Below the pieces are notes generated by a model that did not search any database, had not been told where the DNA came from, and saw only the letters and a list, made by a program, of their open reading frames with translations. From NCBI RefSeq assembly GCF_014203015.1, contig NZ_JACHIB010000005.1:1-64000 (forward strand): a stretch of 64,000 bases of DNA. Reading direction: 5' to 3'. Every line of letters starts with the position of its first letter. Positions within the stretch are counted from its first letter, which is position 1. This DNA comes from Castellaniella defragrans (GTDB taxonomy: Bacteria; Pseudomonadota; Gammaproteobacteria; Burkholderiales; Burkholderiaceae_B). The translations under genes and the position numbers were made by a program. This document shows positions 16,414 to 23,541 of the stretch, piece after piece.

Positions 16414-17706
16414 ATGCATTCCATCCAGCAGGCGCGGGCCTTCTCCCGCACGCGCAGGACGCTGCTCAAGGCCGCGGCGGGTCTCGCCGCCGCGCCGGCC
16501 GTGCTGCGCGCCACGCGCGCCTACGCCCGCGAGCCGGTGCTCCGGGTCGGCCACGTCAGCCCGCGCACCGGCCCGCTCGCGGGTTTCGCCGAGGCCGACG
16601 ACTACATCCTCCAGGGCGTCGCGGCCGCGTTCGCCGGAGGCGTGCGGAACAACGGCAGGTCCTGGAAGATCGAAATCGTCTCCAAGGACAGCCAGTCCAA
16701 TCCGAACCGGGCCGCGGCGGTGGCCGCCGACCTGATCCTCACGGACGAGGTCGATCTCATCGTCGCCGCCTCGACTCCGGATACGGTCAACCCGGTGGCC
16801 GACCAGGCGGAGGCCAACGGCACGCCCTGCATCACCACCGACTGTCCCTGGCAGCCGTATTTCTTCGGCCGCAACGGCAGGCCCGGCGAGGGTTTCGAGA
16901 GCACCTACCACTTCTTCTGGGGCCTGGAGGACGTCATCGCGGCCTTCCTGGCGCTCTGGGACGACCCGCGGGTCGCGCGCAAGGTCGGCGGCCTGTTTCC
17001 CAACGACGCCGACGGCAACGCCTGGGGCGACCCGGTGCGCGGCCTGCCCGGGGCGCTGGCGGCGGCCGGCTTCGCGCTCACCGACCCAGGCCGCTACCAG
17101 CCGATGAGCGACGATTTCAGTGCGCAGATCGCCGCCTTCAAGGCGGCCGGCGTGGAGATCGTCACCGGCAACATGATCCCGCCGGACTTCGCCACGTTCT
17201 GGAGCCAGGCCGGCCAGCAGGGCCTGAAGCCCAGGATCGTCACCATCGGCAAGGCGCTGCTGTTTCCCTCGGCCGTCCGGGCGCTCGGCGAACGCGGCGT
17301 CGGCCTGTCCTCGGAAATCTGGTGGTCGCCCGACCATCCCTTCGATTCCAGCCTGACCGGCGAGAGTTCGCGCGCCCTGGCGCAGGGCTACACCCGCGCG
17401 ACCGGGCGCCCCTGGACCCAGCCGATCGGCTTCAAGCACGCGCTGTTCGAGGTGGTGGCCGACGTGGTGCGGCGCGCCGCCGACCCGGAGGATCCCGCCG
17501 CCCTCGTCGAGGCGATCCGCGGCACCGCGATGACCACCCTCGTCGGCCCCGTCGACTGGTCCTCCGGCCCCGTCAGGAACGTCTCCAAGACGCCCCTGGT
17601 CGCCGGCCAGTGGCAGAAGCGCGGCGATCGGGTCGAACTGGTGATCACCGCCAACCGGACGGCGCCGGAAATCCCCGTCGGCGGCGAGCTGCGGCTGCTC
17701 GCCTGA
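16414..17706 (+). CDS. ABC transporter substrate-binding protein (type I, Leu/Ile/Val family)
   Basis: A 430-residue periplasmic binding protein. The N-terminus has a twin-arginine-like export signal (SRTRRTLLKAAAGLAAAPAVL) ending near Ala-Tyr-Ala-Arg. The mature part starts with LRVGHVSPRTGPLAGFAEADDY, typical of LivJ/LivK-type receptors that in soil bacteria often bind aromatic or organic acids. It precedes the two ATPases and two permeases of the same importer, so the operon encodes a complete uptake system. A Tat signal is unusual for this family in E. coli but common in catabolic Burkholderiales clusters. Binding specificity is unknown. Confidence 0.92.
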   Translation: MHSIQQARAFSRTRRTLLKAAAGLAAAPAVLRATRAYAREPVLRVGHVSPRTGPLAGFAEADDYILQGVAAAFAGGVRNNGRSWKIEIVSKDSQSNPNRAAAVAADLILTDEVDLIVAASTPDTVNPVADQAEANGTPCITTDCPWQPYFFGRNGRPGEGFESTYHFFWGLEDVIAAFLALWDDPRVARKVGGLFPNDADGNAWGDPVRGLPGALAAAGFALTDPGRYQPMSDDFSAQIAAFKAAGVEIVTGNMIPPDFATFWSQAGQQGLKPRIVTIGKALLFPSAVRALGERGVGLSSEIWWSPDHPFDSSLTGESSRALAQGYTRATGRPWTQPIGFKHALFEVVADVVRRAADPEDPAALVEAIRGTAMTTLVGPVDWSSGPVRNVSKTPLVAGQWQKRGDRVELVITANRTAPEIPVGGELRLLA

Positions 17707-17756
17707 TCCCCCGGCCCGTCCGGCAGGCGGGCCTCTTTCCGAACCGGAGGCATGAC

Positions 17757-18485
17757 GTGACGATGCTCGAAATGGACGGCGTGAGCAAGCACTACGGGCG
17801 GCTGCGGGTGGCCGGCGACGTGTCGCTCGCCGTGCAGGCCGGCGAGGCGCTCGGCATCATCGGGCCGAACGGCGCCGGCAAGACCACGATCTTCAACCTG
17901 ATCGCCGGCACGGTCGCGCCGGACTCGGGGCGGATCCTGTTCGACGGCGAGGATGTCTCGGCGCTGCCGGCGCGGGCGCGCTGCCACCGGGGCATCGCGC
18001 GCTCCTTCCAGATCCCGCACCCCTTCGCCGGCATGAGCACCTACGAGAACGTGCTGGTGGGCGCGGCCTTCGGCCGCCGGCGCACGGAGCGCGACAGCGC
18101 CGCAAAGGCGGTCGAGGTGCTCGAACTCACCGGCCTGCGGCGCAAGGCCAACGTGCTGGCCGGCCAGCTGACGCTGCTCGAACGCAAGCGCCTGGAAATG
18201 GCCCGCGCCCTGGCGAGCGAGCCCAGGCTGCTGCTGCTCGACGAGATCGCCGGCGGCCTGACCGAGCCGGAATGCCGGGAGCTGGTGGCGGCCATCGCGG
18301 AAGTCCGCCGGGCGGGCGTCGCCATTCTCTGGATCGAGCACGTCGTGCATGCCCTGCTCGCCGTGGTTGATCGCATCGCCGTCATCGACGCCGGCCGCAA
18401 GATCGCCGAAGGCGAACCGCACGCGGTCATGGCGAGCAGGGCGGTGGCCGAGATCTACATGGGCGCGGAGGCGGCGCATGGCTGA
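17757..18485 (+). CDS. ABC transporter ATP-binding protein, LivG type
   Basis: A 242-residue ATPase. Walker A GPNGAGKTT is near residue 40; the LivG-specific ARSFQIPHPFAGMSTYENVLVG region follows; Walker B is LLLLDEIAGGLTEPE and the switch His lies in WIEHVV. The signature loop is LTLLERKRLEMARAL rather than LSGGQ, a divergence seen in this subfamily. GGAGG at 17746-17750 favours the GTG at 17757 (6-bp spacing) over the ATG at 17763. It powers import together with the LivF-type subunit, whose start it overlaps by 8 bp. Confidence 0.92.
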   Translation: MTMLEMDGVSKHYGRLRVAGDVSLAVQAGEALGIIGPNGAGKTTIFNLIAGTVAPDSGRILFDGEDVSALPARARCHRGIARSFQIPHPFAGMSTYENVLVGAAFGRRRTERDSAAKAVEVLELTGLRRKANVLAGQLTLLERKRLEMARALASEPRLLLLDEIAGGLTEPECRELVAAIAEVRRAGVAILWIEHVVHALLAVVDRIAVIDAGRKIAEGEPHAVMASRAVAEIYMGAEAAHG

Positions 18486-19182
18486 GCCGCTCCTCGCCCT
18501 CCGCGGCCTGCGGGCCGGCTACGGCGATTTCCAGGCGCTGTTCGGCATCGACCTCGATCTCCACGAGGGCGAGGTCCTGGCGCTGATCGGCGCGAACGGC
18601 GCCGGCAAATCGACGCTGATCCGCGCGATCATGGGCCTGGTGCCCGTGCGGCGCGAGATGATCCGCCTGCGCGGCGAGGCGATCGGCGGCCTGCGCCCGG
18701 ACCGCATCGCGGGGCGCGGCATCGCGCTGGTGCCGGAAGGCCGGCGGCTGTTCCGCTCCCTGAGCGTCGAGGAGAACCTGCTGATCGGCGGCGAGTGCGG
18801 CCGGCCCGGCCCCTGGACGCTCGACGCGGTCTACGGCCTGTTCCCGGCGCTGCGGGAACGGCGCAGGGCGCCCGGCACGGCGCTGTCGGGCGGCCAGCAG
18901 CAGATGGCGGCGATCGGCCGCGCGCTGATGGCCAATCCCGGGATCATCCTGTTCGACGAGATCTCGCTGGGCCTGGCGCCGGTGGTCGTCAAGGACATCT
19001 ACGCGGCCCTGCCGGCCATCATCGGCACGGGCGTCTCGGCGATCCTGGTCGAGCAGGACGTGGGCCGGGCGCTCTCGGCCGCCGGGCGCTTCGCCTGCCT
19101 GCAGGAAGGCCGGATCTCGCTGGCCGGCGAGCCTCGCAGCTTCTCGCGCGCGGACATCACCGCGGCGTACTTCGGAGCCTGA
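18478..19182 (+). CDS. ABC transporter ATP-binding protein, LivF type
   Basis: A 234-residue ATPase with Walker A GANGAGKST (about residues 37-45), the LivF-like GIALVPEGRRLFRSLSVEENL segment, a complete signature LSGGQQQMAAIGRAL and Walker B IILFDEISLGLAP. It pairs with the LivG-type ATPase to drive the importer. The start ATG lies inside the end of the previous gene. Two bases separate it from the permease gene, so the five importer genes form one tightly packed operon. Confidence 0.94.
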   Translation: MAEPLLALRGLRAGYGDFQALFGIDLDLHEGEVLALIGANGAGKSTLIRAIMGLVPVRREMIRLRGEAIGGLRPDRIAGRGIALVPEGRRLFRSLSVEENLLIGGECGRPGPWTLDAVYGLFPALRERRRAPGTALSGGQQQMAAIGRALMANPGIILFDEISLGLAPVVVKDIYAALPAIIGTGVSAILVEQDVGRALSAAGRFACLQEGRISLAGEPRSFSRADITAAYFGA

Positions 19183-19184
19183 CC

Positions 19185-20048
19185 ATGGACTGGATCAACG
19201 CGCTCGTGCAAGGCGTCATGCTCGGCGGGCTTTACGTGCTGTTTGCCGCCGGCCTGTCGCTGATCTTCGGCGTCATGCGCCTGGTCAACATCGCCCATGG
19301 CGACCTGATCGTGCTGGCCGCCTACGTGGCGCTGGGGGTGGTCGAGCTCACCGGCCTGCATCCGCTGCTCTCGGCCGTGCTGGTCGTGCCGCTGATGGCG
19401 GCGATCGGCTATGGGCTGCAGCGCTGCCTGCTCAATCCGGTCCTCGGCAAGGACCTGCTGTCGCCGCTGCTGGTCACTTTCGGCCTCTCGGTGATCATCC
19501 AGAACGGGCTGCTGGCCGCCTTCACCGCCGACAGCCGGCGCCTGGCCGCCGGTCCGATCGAAACCGCGAGCCTCGCCCTCCTGCCGGGCCTGCGGGTCGG
19601 CGTGCTGCCGCTGCTGATGTTCTGCGTCTCGGTCGCGCTGATCTTCTGCCTCGAATGGATCTTCTTCCGCACCCGGCTCGGCCGCGCCTTCCGCGCCACC
19701 TCCGACGATGCGGAAATGGCCCAGGCGATGGCGCTCGACCGCGACCACGTGTTCGGCATGGCGATGGCGCTCTCGACCGCCGTGGTGGCGATCGCCGGCG
19801 TCTTTCTCGCCATCCGCACGAATTTCGATCCGGCCTCCGGCCCGGCGCGGCTGATCTTCGGCTTCGAGGCGGTGATCATCGGCGGGCTGGGCAGCCTCTG
19901 GGGGACGCTGGCTGGCGGCATCGTGCTCGGCGTCGCCCAGACGATGGGCGCCCTGATCTCGCCGGGCTGGCAGATCCTGGCCGGCCACCTGGTGTTCTTC
20001 GCGGTGCTGGCGTTCAGGCCCCGCGGCCTGTTTCCGAGGATGGACTGA
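19185..20048 (+). CDS. Branched-chain-amino-acid-type ABC permease, LivH type
   Basis: A 287-residue inner-membrane protein with about eight hydrophobic helices. The opening WINALVQGVMLGGLYVLFAAGLSLIFGVMRLVNIAHGDL is the LivH family signature; the coupling loop (ARLIFGFEAVIIGGLGSLWGTLAGG) contacts the ATPase. With the LivM-type partner it forms the channel for the solute bound by the protein at 16,414. Confidence 0.95.
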   Translation: MDWINALVQGVMLGGLYVLFAAGLSLIFGVMRLVNIAHGDLIVLAAYVALGVVELTGLHPLLSAVLVVPLMAAIGYGLQRCLLNPVLGKDLLSPLLVTFGLSVIIQNGLLAAFTADSRRLAAGPIETASLALLPGLRVGVLPLLMFCVSVALIFCLEWIFFRTRLGRAFRATSDDAEMAQAMALDRDHVFGMAMALSTAVVAIAGVFLAIRTNFDPASGPARLIFGFEAVIIGGLGSLWGTLAGGIVLGVAQTMGALISPGWQILAGHLVFFAVLAFRPRGLFPRMD

Positions 20049-20051
20049 GCC

Positions 20052-21071
20052 ATGGCCGCCCGCTTCCGGATCCGCCGCTCCACGCCGTCGAGCCGCTTCG
20101 GCCTGGCGCTGTTCGCCGTGCTGCTCGCTGTGCTTCTGGCCGCGCCCTGGTGGGCCGGCCGCGCGCCCATGCGCCTGCTCGGCGAGGCCTATGCCTTCCT
20201 GGCGCTGGCCTGCCTGTGGAACCTGCTGGCCGGCTACGCCGGGCTGGTCTCGGTCGGCCAGCAGGCCTGGGTGGGCTTCGGCGGCTACCTGCTGTTCACC
20301 CTGGCCATGTTCCTCGGCATCCATCCGCTGGCGGCGGTGCCGCTGGCCGGTGTCGCCGCGGCGCTCCTGGCGGTGCCGCTCGCGCCGCTGCTGTTCCGCC
20401 TGCAGGGCGCCTATTTCGCCATCGGCACCTGGGTCCTGGCCGAGGTCTTCCGCCTGTCCTTCGCGCAGGTGTCGGCGCTCGGCGGCGGCTCGGGCTCGAG
20501 CCTGCCCATGTCCGTGGTCGCGCAGATCGCCCGGGACCGCGCCGTGCGGGACGCGGCGATCTACTGGACCGGCCTGGCGCTGGCCGTCGGCACGCTGCTC
20601 TTCGTGGTGCTGCTGCTGCGCTCGAAGACCGGGCTCGCGCTGACGGCGCTGCGCGACAGCGAGATCGCCTCCGACAGCCTCGGCGTCGACGGCGCCCGCA
20701 TCCGGCTCGGCGTCTATGTCGCCGTCTCGGGCCTGACGGCCATGGCGGGCGCCTTCATCTTCCTGCAGAAGCTGCGCATCTCGCCGGACGCCGCCTTCAG
20801 CGTCAACGACTGGACGGCCTACGTCATCTTCATCGCGGTGATCGGCGGCATCGGCACGATCGAAGGCCCGATCGTCGGCACGATCCTGTTCTTCCTGCTG
20901 CGCGAGACGCTGGCCGATCTCGGCACCACCTATCTCCTCGTCCTCGGTGCGGTCGCCATCGGCGTGATGCTGAAGGCGCCCAGGGGCGTCTGGGGAATCT
21001 TCACCCGGAAAACCGGCATCACGCTCGTGCCGATCCAGCGCCACGTCGTCTACCGCGACGACGAGGTTTGA
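20052..21071 (+). CDS. Branched-chain-amino-acid-type ABC permease, LivM type
   Basis: A 339-residue permease with about nine to ten helices. Family hallmarks are NLLAGYAGLVSVGQQAWVGFGGYL (about residues 57-80), the RDSEIASDSLGVD segment (about 202-214) and the coupling loop VIGGIGTIEGPIVGTILFF (about 273-291). The C-terminal 30 residues are polar and cytoplasmic. It completes the importer. BKACE follows 20 bp downstream and is probably in the same transcript. Confidence 0.95.
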   Translation: MAARFRIRRSTPSSRFGLALFAVLLAVLLAAPWWAGRAPMRLLGEAYAFLALACLWNLLAGYAGLVSVGQQAWVGFGGYLLFTLAMFLGIHPLAAVPLAGVAAALLAVPLAPLLFRLQGAYFAIGTWVLAEVFRLSFAQVSALGGGSGSSLPMSVVAQIARDRAVRDAAIYWTGLALAVGTLLFVVLLLRSKTGLALTALRDSEIASDSLGVDGARIRLGVYVAVSGLTAMAGAFIFLQKLRISPDAAFSVNDWTAYVIFIAVIGGIGTIEGPIVGTILFFLLRETLADLGTTYLLVLGAVAIGVMLKAPRGVWGIFTRKTGITLVPIQRHVVYRDDEV

Positions 21072-21091
21072 AAACCCCAAAGGAAACCGAA

Positions 21092-22030
21092 ATGGCAGAT
21101 CTCTCCAAGAAAGTCATCATCACCTGCGCGGTGACCGGCGCCATCCACACGCCGACCCTGTCGCCGGCCCTGCCGTACACGCCGGCCGACATCGCGCGCC
21201 AGGCGATCGACGCGGCCGAGGCCGGCGCCGCCATCCTGCACCTGCATGCGCGCGACCCCGCGACGGGCGCGCCGACCGGCGATCCCGAGGTCTTCGCGCA
21301 GTTCCTGCCGGCGATCCACGAGGCCACCGACGCGGTGATCAACCTGACCACCGGCGGCAGCCCGGAGATGACGGTCGAGCAGCGCCTCGCCGCGGCGCTG
21401 CGCTTCAGGCCGGAAATGTGCTCCCTGAACATGGGGTCCATGAACTTTTCCTTCCATGGCATGGGCGCGCGGATCGAGGACTGGAAGTTTCCCTGGGAAA
21501 AGCAGTACATCCTCGACAGCGAGGCCTTCATCTTCAGGAACACCTTCCGCGACGTGGCGCGCGTCTACGAGCTGATGTCCGATTACGGCACCCGCTACGA
21601 GCACGAATGCTACGACATCGGCCACCTCTACAACCTGGCCTATTTCGTCGATCGCGGCCTGGTCCGGCCGCCTTTCTTCATCCAGGGCGTGTTCGGCATC
21701 CTGGGCGGCATCGGCGCCGATCCGGACAACGTGATGTTCATGCGGCGCACGGCGGACCGGCTCTTCGGCGGCGACTATGTCTGGTCCGTCCTGGCCGCCG
21801 GCCGCCACCAGATGCCGCTGATCACGCAGGCGGCCATGCTGGGCGGCAACGTGCGGGTGGGACTGGAGGATTCCCTGTTCATCCGGCGGGGCGAGCTGGC
21901 CGCCAGCAACGCCCAGCAGGTCGGGAAGATCCGGCGGATCGTCGAGGAACTGGGCATGGAGGTCGCCACGCCCGCCGAGGCGCGCATCATCCTGGCCCTG
22001 AAGGGCAAGGACGGGACCGCGCTCTCTTGA
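21092..22030 (+). CDS. Beta-keto acid cleavage enzyme (BKACE, DUF849)
   Basis: A 312-residue TIM-barrel enzyme. The zinc-binding pair His50/His52 lies in AAILHLHARDP, and INLTTGGSPEMTVEQRL, RPEMCSLNMGSMNF and GGNVRVGLEDSLFI are family blocks; the Glu in VGLED is near the third metal position. BKACE enzymes condense a beta-keto acid with acetyl-CoA to give acetoacetate and a new acyl-CoA. The start follows an AAAGGAAACCG site. As the last gene of the cyclase-importer operon it would convert a beta-keto acid from ring cleavage into a CoA ester; that role is inferred. Confidence 0.93.
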   Translation: MADLSKKVIITCAVTGAIHTPTLSPALPYTPADIARQAIDAAEAGAAILHLHARDPATGAPTGDPEVFAQFLPAIHEATDAVINLTTGGSPEMTVEQRLAAALRFRPEMCSLNMGSMNFSFHGMGARIEDWKFPWEKQYILDSEAFIFRNTFRDVARVYELMSDYGTRYEHECYDIGHLYNLAYFVDRGLVRPPFFIQGVFGILGGIGADPDNVMFMRRTADRLFGGDYVWSVLAAGRHQMPLITQAAMLGGNVRVGLEDSLFIRRGELAASNAQQVGKIRRIVEELGMEVATPAEARIILALKGKDGTALS

Positions 22031-22063
22031 TTTTTCACCCGCGCTTCTCCATAATGAAAATTA

Positions 22064-22083
22064 CGGTACAAATGTACCGTATT
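22064..22083. promoter_or_regulatory. Island operator, site E
   Basis: CGGTAC-AAAT-GTACCGTATT, with perfect 8-bp arms ACGGTACA/TGTACCGT (22063-22080), followed by ATGG as in sites A and F. It lies between the BKACE gene and the YCF48-like gene, showing that YCF48-RND has its own promoter. A TATAAT box (22089-22094) follows at once. Confidence 0.7.
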
Positions 22084-22131
22084 ATGGATATAATGCGGCA
22101 GACAAGCGCAACGCATCCGTGCGGCGCAACA

Positions 22132-22168
22132 GTGCAAGGCAGCGATGCGCCGCATCGGTGCCTTGCAC
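22132..22168 (+). other. Leader hairpin before the YCF48-like gene
   Basis: GTGCAAGGCA and TGCCTTGCAC pair perfectly; inside, CGAT/ATCG extends the stem after one mismatch. It lies in the presumed 5' leader, 21 bp before the start codon, and could shape translation or mRNA stability. Confidence 0.5.
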
Positions 22169-22188
22169 GAGAACAGGAAGAGACAACG

Positions 22189-23403
22189 ATGGGCATCGCA
22201 ATGCTGGGCGCCGCGCCGCGGCTCGGATTCTGTGCGCTCCTGGGGCTGTGCTGGGCCGTGCCGGCGTGGCCGGCGGGGGCGGTCGCCGCGCCCGAATCCC
22301 GTCCCGCCCTGGTCGCGCAACACCCCGAGAAGGCCTGGCTGCAGGCCGTCGTCCGGGCGGGCAGCCGCCTGGTCGCGGTCGGCGAGCGCGGGCTGATCCT
22401 CTATTCGGACGATGCCGGGGTCCACTGGACGCAGGCGCGGGTGCCGGTGTCCGTCACCCTGACGGCAGTGTCCTTCGTCGATGAGCGGCAGGGCTGGGCG
22501 GTGGGCCATTACGGGACGGTGCTCCACAGCGACGACGGCGGGCAGACCTGGCGGCGCCAGCTCGACGGCGTCGCCGCCGCCCGCATCGAACTGGCCGCGG
22601 CCGAACGCGAGGCCGCCGGGAACCCGGCCGGCGGTCTGGCCGCTGAGCATCCGGCCGATGGATCCCCGGCCGCCGGCCCCCTCGCCGCGGAACGCCGCGC
22701 CGGGGCCGCAGCCGCGGAAAAACGCCTGGCCGCGGCCCGGCGGCTGGTCCAGGACGGGCCGGACAAGCCGTTCTTCGACCTGCATTTCTTCGACGCGGCG
22801 AACGGCATCATCGTCGGCGCCTACAACCTGGCTTTTCGCACCCATGACGGTGGGCGCACCTGGGAGTCGCTGATGGGGGGGATCGCCAATCCGGGAGCGA
22901 ACCACCTGTACGCGATCCGCGGCACGCGCGACAGGCTCTACGTCGTGGGCGAACAGGGGCTGGTCTTCCGCTCGGACGACGGTGGCCGCTCCTTCGGCCG
23001 GCTGGCCACGCCCTACCAGGGCAGCTATTTTTCCGCCGCGGTGCTGCCTTCCGGCGACCTGGTCGTCGCCGGGCTGCGCGGCAACGCCTGGCGCCTGAGC
23101 GGCCCGGGGGACCACTGGACGCAGATCGAGCTGCCTGCGCCGGTCTCGGTGACGGCGCTCGCCGTCGATGGCCGGCGCCTGTATTTCGCCAACCAGGCCG
23201 GCCAGGTGTACGCGAGCGACGCGGACGCCGCAGCCCCCAGGGCGCTGCAGCTGCCGCCGATGCCCATGCTCACGGGGCTCCTGCCGCTGGCCGACGGCAC
23301 GCTGGTCGCCACGGGCCTGCAGGGCGTCGCCCGCCTCGCGCCGGCGGCCGCGGTCCCGGCGGCCCCGGCGGCTTCCGCGGCGCACGCCGGCCGGGCGGAT
23401 TGA
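22189..23403 (+). CDS. YCF48-like beta-propeller protein (secreted)
   Basis: A 404-residue protein with a signal peptide (residues 1-28, ending AGAVAA). Repeated blades of the type WTQARVPVSVTLTAVSFVDERQGWAVGHYGTVLHSDDGGQTW and AFRTHDGGRTWESL mark the YCF48/BNR-like photosystem-assembly-factor fold. An Ala/Glu-rich, probably helical insert (residues 130-185) separates two blade groups. Such proteins regularly sit next to MMPL/RND transporters and DUF1302/1329 genes in hydrophobic-substrate clusters and are presumed periplasmic helpers. The ATG follows a GGAAGAG sequence. The 3' end may be frameshifted: a Pro/Ala-rich tail in another frame ends in an ATGA overlap with the RND gene. Confidence 0.85.
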   Translation: MGIAMLGAAPRLGFCALLGLCWAVPAWPAGAVAAPESRPALVAQHPEKAWLQAVVRAGSRLVAVGERGLILYSDDAGVHWTQARVPVSVTLTAVSFVDERQGWAVGHYGTVLHSDDGGQTWRRQLDGVAAARIELAAAEREAAGNPAGGLAAEHPADGSPAAGPLAAERRAGAAAAEKRLAAARRLVQDGPDKPFFDLHFFDAANGIIVGAYNLAFRTHDGGRTWESLMGGIANPGANHLYAIRGTRDRLYVVGEQGLVFRSDDGGRSFGRLATPYQGSYFSAAVLPSGDLVVAGLRGNAWRLSGPGDHWTQIELPAPVSVTALAVDGRRLYFANQAGQVYASDADAAAPRALQLPPMPMLTGLLPLADGTLVATGLQGVARLAPAAAVPAAPAASAAHAGRAD

Positions 23404-23439
23404 CCGCCGCCGGCGTCCCGCCCCCGAGCCCGCCGCAGC

Positions 23440-23530
23440 GCCTGCCGTAGATCCCGCCAAGGATCCCGCCAAAAAGCCAGCCCCAGCGCCCGCCACAGAG
23501 CCAGCCCCAGCGCCCGTCACAGACACAAGA
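23440..23530. repeat. Short direct repeats before the RND gene
   Basis: GATCCCGCCAA occurs twice in tandem, then a block GCCAGCCCCAGCGCCCG-Y-CACAGA occurs twice. Read in one frame they encode a Pro/Ala/Lys tail (DPAKDPAKKPAPAPATEP) that ends at 23545. They lie in the 138-bp gap between the YCF48-like and RND genes. Confidence 0.6.
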
Positions 23531-23541
23531 CAAGGACACTC

